Assembly: GCA_963731585.1 (NCBI GenBank) | Contig: CAVSWC010000004.1 | Coordinates: 37,270-101,269 of the forward strand | DNA from: CANKHA01 sp963731585 | Lineage (GTDB): Bacteria; Pseudomonadota; Alphaproteobacteria; Rhizobiales; Xanthobacteraceae | Length of the DNA: 64,000 bases | Reading direction: 5' to 3' | Part shown: piece by piece, positions 54,274 to 63,470 of the stretch | How positions within the stretch are numbered: position 1 is the stretch's first letter | Layout: each line of letters starts with the position of its first letter | Translations under genes and position numbers: made by a program | Notes under the pieces: model-generated | Databases searched by the model: none | What the model was told of the DNA's origin: nothing | The model's input: the letters and a program-made list of their open reading frames with translations, nothing else

Positions 54274-55857
54274 ATGTTCACGAGGCTAGGGAGAGTTATT
54301 CTCGCAACCGCTGCCTTGGCCTTCGCCGCCGGCGCGGCGCAGGCCCAGACCCCGAAGAAAGGGGGTACGCTCAATTTCGCGATCGGCGCGGAGACGCCGC
54401 ATTATGACTGCCACGGCAGCGACACCTATGCGACGCTGCACTTCTCGGCGCCGTTTTATTCCACCCTGCTAAGCTACAACCTGAGCAAGTTCCCCGAGGT
54501 TGAAGCCGACCTCGCCAAGTCCTGGACGGTGTCGCCTGACCAGCTGACCTATACTTTCACGCTGCACGACGGCGTGAAGTTCCACGACGGCACGCCGCTC
54601 ACCTCGGCGGATGTGAAAGCGACTTACGACCGGATGCGTAATCCGGCGCAAGGCGTGATTTCGAACCGCAAGGCGACCTTCGCGGATATCGCCAGCATCG
54701 AGACGCCCAGCCCGACGACCGTCGTGTTCAAGCTGAAGGCGGTGAACTCTTCGATGCTCGATCACTTCGCATCTCCCTGGAACTGCATCTATGCAGCCAA
54801 GGATCTGGCCGCCGATCCGAATGCGCCGAAGACCAAGATCAACGGCACCGGGCCCTTCACTTTTGTCGAGCACATCAAGGGCAGCCACGTCGCCGGCAAG
54901 CGCAACGACAACTACTTCAAGCCCGGCCAGCCCTATCTCGATGGTTTTCGCGGCATCTTCATCCTGCAGGCCTCGGCGATGCTGAACGCGCTGCAAGGCG
55001 GACAGGTACTGGCGGAATTTCGCGGGGTGTCGCCCGCCGAGCGCGACCGCATGGTCTCCGCCATGGGCGACAAATTGCGGGTGGAGGAATCGAGCTGGAC
55101 GCTGAACCTGGTCGTCGTCTTCAACGTCGAAAAGAAGCCCTTCGACGACCCGCGTGTACGCAAGGCATTGCTGATGGCGATCGACCGCTGGGGCGGCAGC
55201 CAGGGGCTGTCGAAGATCTCGACGCTGCGTTCGGTCGGCGGCGTGGTGCGGCCCGGCTCGCCGCTGGCAACCCCGGAAGCCGAGCTGGTGAAGCTGCCGG
55301 GTTTCTCCAAGGACATCGCGAAGTCCCGCGCCGAGGCTAAGAAACTGTTGGCCGAAGCCGGCGTCCCCAACCTTAAATTCGCGCTCTGGAACCGCAACCT
55401 GGCAATGCCTTACACCCCCGCCGGCGTCTTCCTGGTCGACCAATGGCGGCAGATCGGCGTCGAGGTCGAACACAAACAGTCCGACACCGCGCCTTATGTC
55501 TCGGGCTTGCAGAGCGGCAATTTCGAAGTGGCAATCGACTTCAACAACCTGTTCAACGACGACGCTTCGCTCGCTATGACAAAATATCTGTCGCAACAGA
55601 ACAATCCGCTCAACATGTCGCGGTCGAACGATCCTGAAATCGACAAGCTCTACGAACAGCAGCTGCGCGAGCGCGACACCGGCAAGCGGCGGGAGCTGAT
55701 CATGGCGCTGGAGAAGCGGCTGTTTGAGCAGGGCTACCAACAGCCGCTGCTCTGGTGGCACCGCATCGTGCTCAGCCACAAGACGGTGATGGGCTGGAAG
55801 ATGTCTCCCAGCCACAACCTCGGCGCCGACCTCGCAGACGTTTGGCTTAACCAGTAA
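54274..55857 (+). CDS. Peptide/solute ABC transporter periplasmic binding protein (SBP_bac_5)
   Basis: This 527-residue protein has a signal peptide (LATAALAFAAGAAQAQ) and the family 5 fold: GGTLNFAIGAETPHYDC, SWTVSPDQLTYTFTLHDGVK, FHDGTPLTSADVKATYDRMR and KINGTGPFTFVEHIKG. GGAGG lies six bases before the ATG at 54274. Ligands in this family range from peptides to nickel, glutathione or opines, so the ligand here is not assigned. It lies between the fused ATPase and the permeases. Confidence 0.92.
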   Translation: MFTRLGRVILATAALAFAAGAAQAQTPKKGGTLNFAIGAETPHYDCHGSDTYATLHFSAPFYSTLLSYNLSKFPEVEADLAKSWTVSPDQLTYTFTLHDGVKFHDGTPLTSADVKATYDRMRNPAQGVISNRKATFADIASIETPSPTTVVFKLKAVNSSMLDHFASPWNCIYAAKDLAADPNAPKTKINGTGPFTFVEHIKGSHVAGKRNDNYFKPGQPYLDGFRGIFILQASAMLNALQGGQVLAEFRGVSPAERDRMVSAMGDKLRVEESSWTLNLVVVFNVEKKPFDDPRVRKALLMAIDRWGGSQGLSKISTLRSVGGVVRPGSPLATPEAELVKLPGFSKDIAKSRAEAKKLLAEAGVPNLKFALWNRNLAMPYTPAGVFLVDQWRQIGVEVEHKQSDTAPYVSGLQSGNFEVAIDFNNLFNDDASLAMTKYLSQQNNPLNMSRSNDPEIDKLYEQQLRERDTGKRRELIMALEKRLFEQGYQQPLLWWHRIVLSHKTVMGWKMSPSHNLGADLADVWLNQ

Positions 55858-55866
55858 GCGCGTCCT

Positions 55867-55897
55867 GCCCTCTCCCCTGCTGACACGGGGAGAGGGC
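55867..55897. other. Intercistronic hairpin between binding protein and permease
   Basis: GCCCTCTCCCC (55867-55877) and GGGGAGAGGGC (55887-55897) form a perfect 11-bp stem with a 9-base loop. It is not followed by a U-tract, so it more likely protects the abundant binding-protein mRNA than ends it. Similar GGGGAGAGG arms occur at 30738-30885. Confidence 0.6.
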
Positions 55898-55920
55898 AAT
55901 CGCCACCGCAAGTATACTGA

Positions 55921-56874
55921 ATGCTCCGCTACACCATCAACCGCGTGCTGCTGATGATCCCGACGCTGATCGGCGTCGCGGTGCTGGTGTTTTTCTTGTT
56001 GCGCGTGGTGCCCGGCGACATCGTGGAAGTAAAGCTGCGCGGCGACGGCGGCAATATCTCGCAGGAAACCCTCGAATTTGAGCGCAAGCGCTTCGGCCTC
56101 GACCGCCCGCTGATCGTCCAGTTCGGAGATTGGATGCTCGGCATGGCGAAGCTCGACCTCGGAACGTCGATGTGGACCGAGCGCCCGGTGATCGAGGAGA
56201 TCAGCCTTCGCCTCCAATTGTCGCTCCAGGTCGCCATCATGGCGACGCTGATCGCCGTGCTGATCGCGATTCCGCTCGGCACGCTGGCGGCGCTGTACCG
56301 CGACACCTGGATCGACTACCTGATGCGGATCATTACGATCGGCGGGCTGTCGATCCCGTCCTTCTGGTTCGGTATGCTGATCATGCTGAGCCTGCTGGCT
56401 TTCTTCAATTGGCTGCCGCCGATCACTTTCACCCCGATCTATGTCGATCCGGTCGCCAATCTGACGCAGCTGATCTGGCCGGCGCTGGCGGTCGGCTACC
56501 GCTATTGCGCGGTGGTCGCGCGCATGATCCGCTCCTCGCTGCTGGAAGTGCTCAATGAGGATTACATCCGCACTGCACGCGCCAAGGGCGTGTTCGAGCG
56601 CCTGGTGATTTCCCGCCACGCGCTGCGCAACGCACTGTTGCCCGCCATCACCGTCATCGGCCTGGAATTCACCTTCCTGATCGGCGGGCTGGTGGTGACC
56701 GAGCAGGTGTTCAACCTCAACGGCATCGGGCAACTGTTCGTGCAAAGCGTGGCGCGCAACGACTTCATGCTGATACAAGGCATGGTGATGCTGATCGCGA
56801 CGTTTTACGTCTTCGTCAATCTGATCATCGACCTGCTCTACGCGTGGTTTGATCCTCGCATCCGGTATAACTGA
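55921..56874 (+). CDS. Peptide-type ABC transporter permease (DppB-like)
   Basis: This 317-residue permease has the N-terminal LRYTINRVLLMIPTLIGVAV, the OppB/DppB block RFGLDRPLIVQFGDWM, six helices and the EAA-type loop EDYIRTARAKGVFERLVISR followed by HALRNALLPAITVIGLEFTF. It pairs with the downstream DppC-like subunit to form the import channel. The stop is 3 bases before the next start. Confidence 0.93.
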   Translation: MLRYTINRVLLMIPTLIGVAVLVFFLLRVVPGDIVEVKLRGDGGNISQETLEFERKRFGLDRPLIVQFGDWMLGMAKLDLGTSMWTERPVIEEISLRLQLSLQVAIMATLIAVLIAIPLGTLAALYRDTWIDYLMRIITIGGLSIPSFWFGMLIMLSLLAFFNWLPPITFTPIYVDPVANLTQLIWPALAVGYRYCAVVARMIRSSLLEVLNEDYIRTARAKGVFERLVISRHALRNALLPAITVIGLEFTFLIGGLVVTEQVFNLNGIGQLFVQSVARNDFMLIQGMVMLIATFYVFVNLIIDLLYAWFDPRIRYN

Positions 56875-56877
56875 GCC

Positions 56878-57771
56878 ATGTCCATCGCATTAGCTGACCC
56901 CATCGCTTCGCGTTCCCGTTTCTGGCGGGGAGCTGCCGATTTTACCCGTGAGCAACCACTCGGCGCGGTGAGCTTCGTCATCATCTGCCTGATGATGTTC
57001 GCCGGCATCTTCTGCACGCTGGTCGCGCCGTACGATCCGCTGACGATCGACTTTGCCTCCATCCTGGCGCCGCCGTCGTGGTCGCATTGGTGCGGCACCG
57101 ACGCCTATGGCCGCGACATCTGTTCCCGGCTGATCTACGGCTCGCGCACCGCGCTGGTGATCGGCTTCACCGCCTCCTTCGTCGGCTCCTCGATCGGAGC
57201 GGTGCTTGGCGTCGGGTCAGCCTATTTTGGAGGAAAGATCGACGACTATACCCAGCGCTTGGTAGACATCCTGCTGGCTTTTCCGCTGATCGTGCTGGCG
57301 CTGGTGGTGGTCGCGGCTTTTCCCAGGTTCCTGGTCGGGGGCATCGACGTCAACCTCATCGTGGCGATCGCGATCCCGATTATCCCCCGCGTTGCCCGCG
57401 TGGTGCGCGCCGCCGCGCTGTCGGTGCGCGTGATGCCTTATGTCGATGCCGCGCGTACCGCGGGCTATTCGCATGCCCGCATCATCTTCCGTCATATGGC
57501 GCCGAATGTCGTGGCGCCCTACCTCATCATGCTGACGGCTTTCATTGCGCAGGCGATCCTGGCCGAGGCGTCGCTCTCCTTCCTCGGTCTTGGCGTCACC
57601 GAGCCGACCGCGGCCTGGGGCCTGATGCTGTCTGGCAATGCCGCCGATTTCTACCGCGAGGCGCCCTGGATGATCCTGTTCCCCGGAATTGCCATCAGCC
57701 TTGCCGTCTTTGCCTTCAATCTATTTGGCGACAGCCTGCGCGATTATCTCGATCCGCGCTTCCGGGTTTGA
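56878..57771 (+). CDS. Peptide-type ABC transporter permease (DppC-like)
   Basis: This 297-residue permease has the OppC-type N-terminus (QPLGAVSFVIICLMMFAGIF), the conserved HWCGTDAYGRDICSRLIYGS, the EAA loop YVDAARTAGYSHARIIFRHM and AEASLSFLGLGVTEPTAAWG. Together with the upstream genes it completes a Dpp/Opp-type importer. A CoA-transferase gene follows after 56 bases on the same strand and may belong to the same transcript. Confidence 0.93.
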   Translation: MSIALADPIASRSRFWRGAADFTREQPLGAVSFVIICLMMFAGIFCTLVAPYDPLTIDFASILAPPSWSHWCGTDAYGRDICSRLIYGSRTALVIGFTASFVGSSIGAVLGVGSAYFGGKIDDYTQRLVDILLAFPLIVLALVVVAAFPRFLVGGIDVNLIVAIAIPIIPRVARVVRAAALSVRVMPYVDAARTAGYSHARIIFRHMAPNVVAPYLIMLTAFIAQAILAEASLSFLGLGVTEPTAAWGLMLSGNAADFYREAPWMILFPGIAISLAVFAFNLFGDSLRDYLDPRFRV

Positions 57772-57827
57772 CCTTCCCGCGCCGACAGGCGATGACGGCT
57801 TTTGCCGATTTTCTTTTGGAGTGAACC

Positions 57828-59000
57828 ATGCCGAAACCCCTGGCTGGCGTTCGTGTCCTTGAGCTGGCGCGTATCCTGGCCGGCCCCTGGGCGGGACAGA
57901 TGCTGGCCGATCTCGGCGCCGACGTGATCAAGGTGGAACGCAAGGGCGCCGGCGACGACACCCGCGGCTGGGGCCCGCCCTTTGTCGAAGGCAAGGACGG
58001 CAGCCATGTCAGCGCGGCCTATTTCCATTCCACCAATCGCGGCAAGCGATCAATCGAGCTGGATTTCGAAAGCGACGAGGGCCGCCGCATCGTGCGCAAG
58101 CTCGCCGCGCGTTCCGACGTCCTGCTGGAGAATTTCAAGGTCGGCGGGCTCGCCAAGTTCGGCCTCGACTACAACAGCCTCGCGCCGGAAAATCCGCGGC
58201 TGATTTATTGCTCGGTCACCGGCTTCGGGCAGGATGGACCTTATGCCAAGCGCGCCGGCTATGATCTGATGGCGCAAGGCATGGGCGGCATGATGGATTT
58301 GACCGGCTATGCCGACGGGCCGCCCACGCGGGTCGGCGTGCCGATCTCCGACCTTCTCACGGGTTGCTATTCGGTCATCGGCATTCTCGCCGCGCTCATG
58401 CAGCGGGAGAAGACCGGCCGAGGTTGTCACGTCGACACCGCGCTGGTCGATTCGACCGTTGGCACGCTCGCCAATCAGGCGCTGAATTTTCTCGTCTCGG
58501 GCAAAATCCCTGCCCGTATTGGCAACACGCATCCCAACATCGTGCCGTACCAGGAATTTCCGGTGGCCGACGGCCATGTCATTGTCGCGACCGGAAACGA
58601 CAATCAGTACATCAAATTTTGCAATGTCCTCGGCGCGCCGGAACTCGCGCAAGATCCCGACTACAAGAACAATGCCGGCCGCCTGGCGCATCGCGACGAA
58701 CTGTCGGGGAAACTATCGACGCTGACGGCGCGCCTGACGCGTGAGGAACTGTTGGCGAAACTTGAGGCGGAGGGGGTACCCGCAGGCCCGATCAATAATC
58801 TGGCGCAGGTTTTTGCCGACCCGCAGGTGGTGGCGCGCGGCCTGCAGATCGAGCGGCCGAACGCGGCTGCCAAGGCCGGCAAGGTTCCAGGGGTACGCAC
58901 GCCGATCACCTTCGACGGCGAGGGCGCCGCGGCCGAGCATGGCGCGCCGCAGCTCGGCCAGCACACCGCCGAGATATTGCGGGAAATCGGCGAAGCCTGA
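57828..59000 (+). CDS. Family III CoA-transferase (CaiB/BaiF)
   Basis: This 390-residue enzyme moves CoA between carboxylic acids. It has LAGVRVLELARILAGPWAGQ at residue 5, GADVIKVERKGAGDDTRGWG, the region with the catalytic aspartate in RAGYDLMAQGMGGMMDLTGY, and PTRVGVPISDLLTGCYSVIG. The acceptor and donor are unknown. Its place just after a solute importer suggests that the imported compound is activated as a CoA thioester (inference). The gap 59001-59228 shows no further gene. Confidence 0.92.
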   Translation: MPKPLAGVRVLELARILAGPWAGQMLADLGADVIKVERKGAGDDTRGWGPPFVEGKDGSHVSAAYFHSTNRGKRSIELDFESDEGRRIVRKLAARSDVLLENFKVGGLAKFGLDYNSLAPENPRLIYCSVTGFGQDGPYAKRAGYDLMAQGMGGMMDLTGYADGPPTRVGVPISDLLTGCYSVIGILAALMQREKTGRGCHVDTALVDSTVGTLANQALNFLVSGKIPARIGNTHPNIVPYQEFPVADGHVIVATGNDNQYIKFCNVLGAPELAQDPDYKNNAGRLAHRDELSGKLSTLTARLTREELLAKLEAEGVPAGPINNLAQVFADPQVVARGLQIERPNAAAKAGKVPGVRTPITFDGEGAAAEHGAPQLGQHTAEILREIGEA

Positions 59001-59228
59001 CGAGTGCCCCTCTTCCGAAGTTCGTGAAACCTTGCGGCATTCCTCTGACATAAACTTTGGAAGCAAATGTTGTAGGAACTTCAAATCGGCGGCACTAGCC
59101 TGTTGCCGTTTCGTTTCCCCTTTAGCCGGACTTAACCGCGTGTGAATGCGCCACCAGAGCGCGCGTTGAGTCCTGTGCGGTTCGCGGATAAGATCGCCCA
59201 TCAGTTCTGCGTATGGTGGAGAGTTATC

Positions 59229-60113
59229 ATGGCCCCGCGTCCCTACTGGAAGGGCTATCTCAAATTATCGCTGGTCTCTTGCCCGGTGGCGCTCTACCCG
59301 GCGTCGTCGCGCTCCGAGCGCATCGCATTGCATCAGATCAACAAACGGACCGGCAACCGCCTGCGCCAGCAGATGGTGGACGAGCAGACCGGCGATGTGG
59401 TCGAGAAAGAGGATAAAGGGCGCGGTTATGAAGTGAGCCGCGAGCAGCATGTACCGATTGAAGACGAAGAGCTCGACAAGATTTCCATCGAGAGCACGCA
59501 CACCATCGACATCGAAAGCTTCGTGCCGCGCGCGGAGATCGATGAGCGTTATATGGACAGCCCGTATTACCTCGCTCCGACCGACGAAGTCGGCCAGGAA
59601 GCCTTCATCGTCATCCGCGAGGCCATGCGCGAGAAGAAGATGGCGGGACTTGGCCGCGTCGTGCTTTACCGGCGCGAGCGCATCGTTATGCTCGAGCCTT
59701 TCGACAAGGGCCTGCTGGCAACCGCGCTACGCTACGGCTACGAAGTTCGCGACGCGAAGCCCTATTTCGAGGACATTCCAGACATGGAGCTGCCGAAGGA
59801 AATGCGGCAGCTTGCCTCCCACATTCTCGAAACCAAGGCGGGGCATTTCGATCCCTCCATTTTCGAGGATCGCTACGAGAATGCCTTAGTCGAATTGCTG
59901 AAGACCAAGCAGGCCGGCCTGCCGCTGCCGAAGGAAACGCCCAAGCGGCCTGCCGCGCGGGTGATCAACCTGATGGACGCCTTGCGCCGCAGCGTGGCGA
60001 CGGAGTCTACCGGCGCCAAGGCTGCCGCCAAGCGCAGCGCAGCCCGCCCGGCGGCAGCGCGGCGGAATGCGCGCGCACCGGCGCGGCGCACCGGCACCCG
60101 CCGCGCGGGATGA
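59229..60113 (+). CDS. ku: DNA end-binding protein Ku
   Basis: Bacterial Ku binds double-strand DNA ends and works with ligase LigD in non-homologous end joining. The 294-residue protein starts MAPRPYWKGYLKLSLVSCPV, has the Ku core with KGRGYEVSREQHVPIEDEEL, IDIESFVPRAEIDERYMDSP and LGRVVLYRRERIVMLEPFDK, and a basic, alanine/arginine-rich C-terminal tail (from about residue 245) that probably contacts DNA. GGTGGAGAG lies upstream of ATG 59229. No ligD is in the window; Rhizobiales often carry several ku genes. Confidence 0.95.
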   Translation: MAPRPYWKGYLKLSLVSCPVALYPASSRSERIALHQINKRTGNRLRQQMVDEQTGDVVEKEDKGRGYEVSREQHVPIEDEELDKISIESTHTIDIESFVPRAEIDERYMDSPYYLAPTDEVGQEAFIVIREAMREKKMAGLGRVVLYRRERIVMLEPFDKGLLATALRYGYEVRDAKPYFEDIPDMELPKEMRQLASHILETKAGHFDPSIFEDRYENALVELLKTKQAGLPLPKETPKRPAARVINLMDALRRSVATESTGAKAAAKRSAARPAAARRNARAPARRTGTRRAG

Positions 60114-60134
60114 ACGCGCTAATTTTTCAGCCGA

Positions 60135-60275
60135 TCAGGTCTGGGTTTCGCTGGAGGGCTCTTGCACCGCTCTTGCGGAAGTGCCGTGGGCGTCAGGCGT
60201 CGGCCCGGTGAAAAATCGCGCAAAAACAAAGAACAGCAGGATGATTTTCAGCGCGTAATCGAAAAGGTGACTCAT
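60135..60275 (-). CDS. Small single-helix membrane protein
   Basis: This 46-residue frame begins MSHLFDYALKIILLFFVFAR with a clear transmembrane segment and continues with a short polar tail to a TGA at 60135-60137. The ribosome binding site is weak. It lies 80 bases after the gene at 60355 on the same strand. I do not recognise the product. It could be chance, but the hydrophobic run in a GC-rich region is notable. Confidence 0.35.
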   Translation of the reverse strand: MSHLFDYALKIILLFFVFARFFTGPTPDAHGTSARAVQEPSSETQT

Positions 60276-60354
60276 GTTCCGAGAACGCGCGGACGCGGTT
60301 TCGGTTCATCTCCGAGCGCCTGTCCTTTTCGCTTCGCGCTGCCCTAACCGGGAC

Positions 60355-60664
60355 TTAGCGCCGACGCGAAATGCGGTTCTTGGCATATTGCAACGCGTAT
60401 TGGCGTTTGGCCGCTACGATGGCGACAATCAGCATCGGCAGAACGAGATAGCGCAGGGCCGTCCGGAAATCAGGCGGCGCGGCGGGGATGCTGGGCGGAG
60501 TGGAAACGCGGGTTCTGGATGAGCCCATCCGCTTTTTCGCGGAGCTCGTTCATTTCCTTCTCACTCAGGATGCCGGCACGAAACAGGCAGAATGCCTTCA
60601 GCTTCATCAGCCGGGCGGAGGAGACGTCTTCCATCGGGAAAATGCTGTTGAAATCCAGCGGCAT
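60355..60664 (-). CDS. Small membrane protein with SHOCT-like helix pair (one frameshift)
   Basis: From the ATG at 60664 the frame reads MPLDFNSIFPMEDVSSARLM, then KLKAFCLFRAGILSEKEMNE, which resembles the SHOCT motif (L-x-x-G-x-L-T/S-x-x-E), and stops at 60470. One extra base near 60480 would instead join it to a hydrophobic C-terminus (TALRYLVLPMLIVAIVA) ending at 60355 with a basic tail, about 102 residues. The shift fits the error pattern elsewhere. Function unknown. Confidence 0.45.
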
Positions 60665-60854
60665 CGCGTCCTCGCAGGGCGCCAGTGAACGGCAGGAAAA
60701 GGAATGCCCCTTCATGACGAGATCAACGCCAGGAGGCGCCCACCGGTTCCCGCCGGATCGCCCAAACGGCGGGTATTTTCGTCATTCTGGACAGCCCAAA
60801 ATCGAGCCTCTATAACCCCCGCGCGCCCCTTTGGTGACCCGCACGGGCGCAAAT

Positions 60855-60930
60855 GCCCAGGTAGCTCAGTTGGTAGAGCACGTGACTGAAAATCACGGTG
60901 TCGGTGGTTCGATCCCGCCCCTGGGCACCA
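60855..60930 (+). tRNA. tRNA-Phe (GAA)
   Basis: The 76-base gene has acceptor GCCCAGG with CCTGGGC, D arm GCTCAGTTGGTAGAGC, anticodon stem CGTGA/TCACG around loop CTGAAAA (anticodon GAA), T arm CGGTGG-TTCGATC-CCGCCC region, A73 and an encoded CCA. The DNA after its 3' end is accessory and phage-like, so the 3' end may be an integration site (inference). Confidence 0.95.
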
Positions 60931-61131
60931 CCTAACTCTCTGATATCCTGATTCTATTTGCCTGCCGAGCATTTTGCTTATGTGACTAGGGATACTGGGG
61001 GCGCACTGGGGGGCGCAAATATCGCGTAGCGACGAGAGGCGGACGCCCTCTTCGCTAGTAATTATTCAAGCTATTTCGATCATGCCCGGTAGTGCACGCA
61101 CTAGCCCACATTTTGAAGACGTGCTTTCGCG

Positions 61132-61899
61132 ATGCTCGACCCGCCGCTCCGGACTTGTGCTCAAAGTGCGAATTGCGCGCCGGGAAAATCGCGAGCTGGC
61201 GCGCTTACCGATACGTTCGTCGTCAATTCGCAGGCGGCGATGCTGGCGCTCGCAGTCCAACGCGGCGACGTGGCGGTCCGCCCAGATCTCAATAAGAGCT
61301 TTGTGCTGGCAACCGACAGCCCCGGCACCTGGCGGATTGGAAAGAACTTCTGACGCCGACCTATACTGTGCTGTCGGTCGCCGGCCTGACGGGAACGATA
61401 GACCGCCGCAGCGCTGAAAACCGCCCTGGCGATCGCGTTCGCCGATGTGGTTGGCCTGCAGGCCGCGCTCAACGCCAAGCGCGAAGCAGCCGTGGCCTTC
61501 TTTGCTCACAAGAACGGAATCAATCAGATCGCGGTTCCGAGTGCGATAGCGACAAAGACCACGTTTACGACGGAGCGTTTCGACGTCGGCAACTATTACG
61601 ATGCGGCAAACAGCAAATGGGTTCCGCCCCCCGGGAAGGTGCGAGTCACCGTCTCGCTGCTCTTCAGCAGCGCGAACATGCTCGATGGCGTCCTCATGCA
61701 GGCTCTGATCTATAAAAATGGTTCCTTGTATGCGGCAACGACCGCGCGGACATCTGGAACAAGCAATCAGGGAGTGCAGTGCTCCGCGCTTGTTGATGTT
61801 GCCGGCGCCGACGAAATAGAGGGGTGGGCTCTGCTTGGTGGCGCGGGCGACAAGACCATCGAGGGAGTTATCACATCCACATATTTCTGCGGCGACTGA
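61132..61899 (+). pseudogene. Phage tail-fibre-like gene, 5'-truncated and frameshifted
   Basis: Frame-corrected translation reads ALTDTFVVNSQAAMLALAVQ, RGDVAVRPDLNKSFVLATDS, then after a shift near 61330 ADWKELLTPTYTVLSVAGLT, and after one extra base near 61402 AALKTALAIAFADVVGLQAA. From 61447 a clean frame gives a C-terminal domain with C1q-like features (FTTERFDVGNYYDAANSKWV, PPPGKVRVTVSLLF, NGSLYAATTARTSGT). These blocks are typical of phage tail fibres: a Q-A-A-M-L-A-L repeat, a collagen-like or helical stalk, and a trimeric receptor-binding head. The N-terminus is not found, so it is partial. Confidence 0.6.
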
Positions 61900-61900
61900 T

Positions 61901-63382
61901 TTAAGGAGCCATCAGATTCTCGGCGTCCCGGCACGATTGCCCGGCGCAGACGCGCAACTCGTCAAGGCGGCTTTCAAGCGGCGCGATGCGCTTTGATGGC
62001 ACCAGCGGATAGGCATTTTCGAGCTGATACGGGTCAGTGTTGAGGTTGTAATACTCCCGCTCGCTGCCCAGGCTGTCGGACCATTCGGTGTAGAGATAAA
62101 CGCCATCCGCATTGCGCCCGATGATGGAGCCCCACATCGGTACGTTGCCGGCTACGCCATCCGCGTTGCGCCCGATGATGGAGCCCCACATCGGTACGTC
62201 GCCGGCTACCGGCTGACCTCGGAGATAGAGGCTTTGTCGCCACGGAACCAGATCGTTCTTCAACAGCGGGACCAGCGAGCGGCCATCGATCCATCGAAAG
62301 TCGGATGTGTTGATGCCGCCGAGTTCAAGAATGGTTGGCATTAGGTCGATATTGGCGGCGAAGCGGGTTTCGTTCCCCGGCACGACGCCCGGCCCCCACA
62401 CAAAGAGGCGGCTTTCTATGGCCTCGACATAGGGGACGCTCTTAGACTTCGGGATGCGGTGCTCGCCATGCAGCCATCCGTTGTCGGTGGTAAAGAAGAT
62501 ATAGGTGTTCGCGAGCGCGCCGGTCGTTGAGAGCGTGCTCCAGAACCGCTTGATCGCGTCATCGACGCTGAGTTGGCATTCCAGCCGCTTGCGCCAGTCT
62601 TCCTCGAGCTGCCAATGTTGCTCCAGCGTTAGAGAAGGGAACTTTATAACCGGCTTGTCGGACATGTCCGGCTCGTTGTAATTCGGCTTCGACGATACTG
62701 CCTTAAAATCTGCTGTCCGAAGGCGACCTTTGTATTTGAGCGCGGGCGTTGATGGGATGTGCGGGCAGGTCGTGGAGAACAGCGCGGCGAAGGGCCTTCT
62801 CTGATTGATCTGCTTTCGCATGAAGGCATCGGTGCGATCCGCTATCACGTTGGTCTGATAATTGGTGTCGCCGCTTCCGAAGAAGCGGATGGTGCCGTTG
62901 TCGTTGGCGCGATAATCGTTGAGCGTATCCTGCTTGAACAAGCCGAACCAGCCCGACCACCCCGCAGGGATGTCTGTCGTGTCCTCGTAGCCGTTCATGT
63001 ATTTGCCGAACATTCCGGTGCGGTAGCCGGCGCGCTGCGAAAGGATTCGGCCCCACGTCTTGAGCGGAAGGCGCTCCTGGTTAAACCGTTCATAGCCACC
63101 GTCCGGGAGCTGGTTATTCTCGATCTTGCTGTTGTGTGGGTGCATGCCAGTGAACATGGTCGCCCGGCTGGGGGTGCACTGCGCCTGCGTGTGGAAGTAG
63201 CGGCGGAAGTAACGTGCCTCGCGCTTCTTCGACATCAGGAAGGGCATGTAGCTCATATCTTCGGTGCGCTGATCGTCCGTGAGAATGATGAGAACGTTTG
63301 GACGCTCTTGCGAGCAGGCTCCACCAATGGACCCCACGGTGACCAACATCCCACTCAGCAAAACCGTGGCGACCCGCTTCAT
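61901..63382 (-). CDS. Secreted sulfatase-like hydrolase
   Basis: This 493-residue protein has an N-terminal signal peptide and the sulfatase fold: metal site RPNVLIILTDDQRTEDMSYM (D36, D37), the C-x-P-S-R motif with C69 in QAQCTPSRATMFTGMHPHNS (the cysteine converted to formylglycine), and a second metal site FFTTDNGWLHGEHRIPKSKS. It probably removes sulfate esters from an extracellular polysaccharide or related ester. An in-frame 54-bp duplication lies at 62102-62209. It converges with the tail-fibre remnant (1 base apart), which points to phage or island cargo. Substrate unknown. Confidence 0.9.
   Translation of the reverse strand: MKRVATVLLSGMLVTVGSIGGACSQERPNVLIILTDDQRTEDMSYMPFLMSKKREARYFRRYFHTQAQCTPSRATMFTGMHPHNSKIENNQLPDGGYERFNQERLPLKTWGRILSQRAGYRTGMFGKYMNGYEDTTDIPAGWSGWFGLFKQDTLNDYRANDNGTIRFFGSGDTNYQTNVIADRTDAFMRKQINQRRPFAALFSTTCPHIPSTPALKYKGRLRTADFKAVSSKPNYNEPDMSDKPVIKFPSLTLEQHWQLEEDWRKRLECQLSVDDAIKRFWSTLSTTGALANTYIFFTTDNGWLHGEHRIPKSKSVPYVEAIESRLFVWGPGVVPGNETRFAANIDLMPTILELGGINTSDFRWIDGRSLVPLLKNDLVPWRQSLYLRGQPVAGDVPMWGSIIGRNADGVAGNVPMWGSIIGRNADGVYLYTEWSDSLGSEREYYNLNTDPYQLENAYPLVPSKRIAPLESRLDELRVCAGQSCRDAENLMAP
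62102..62209. repeat. 54-bp tandem duplication within the sulfatase gene
   Basis: The unit 62102-62155 is repeated at 62156-62209 with two differences. It is in frame and adds 18 residues, so VPMWGSIIGRNADGV occurs twice in a row in the protein. Confidence 0.95.
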
Positions 63383-63470
63383 CTGAAACCCCCTAACTGC
63401 AACTGCTACGCACGGACACTACCCGTTCTGCGCGGGTCCCGTAAGTCCGCTCGATAAGGAAAATCCGCCG

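Noticed and set aside
59070..59110. EcfG-type general-stress promoter before ku (GGAAC ... GTT)
   Set aside because: GGAAC is present at 59076 but the following GTT is about 22 bases away, outside the 16-17 base spacing of the known motif.
61066..61509. Minus-strand frame opposite the tail-fibre remnant
   Set aside because: The plus strand shows recognisable tail-fibre blocks across the same bases in corrected frames, while the minus frame has none.
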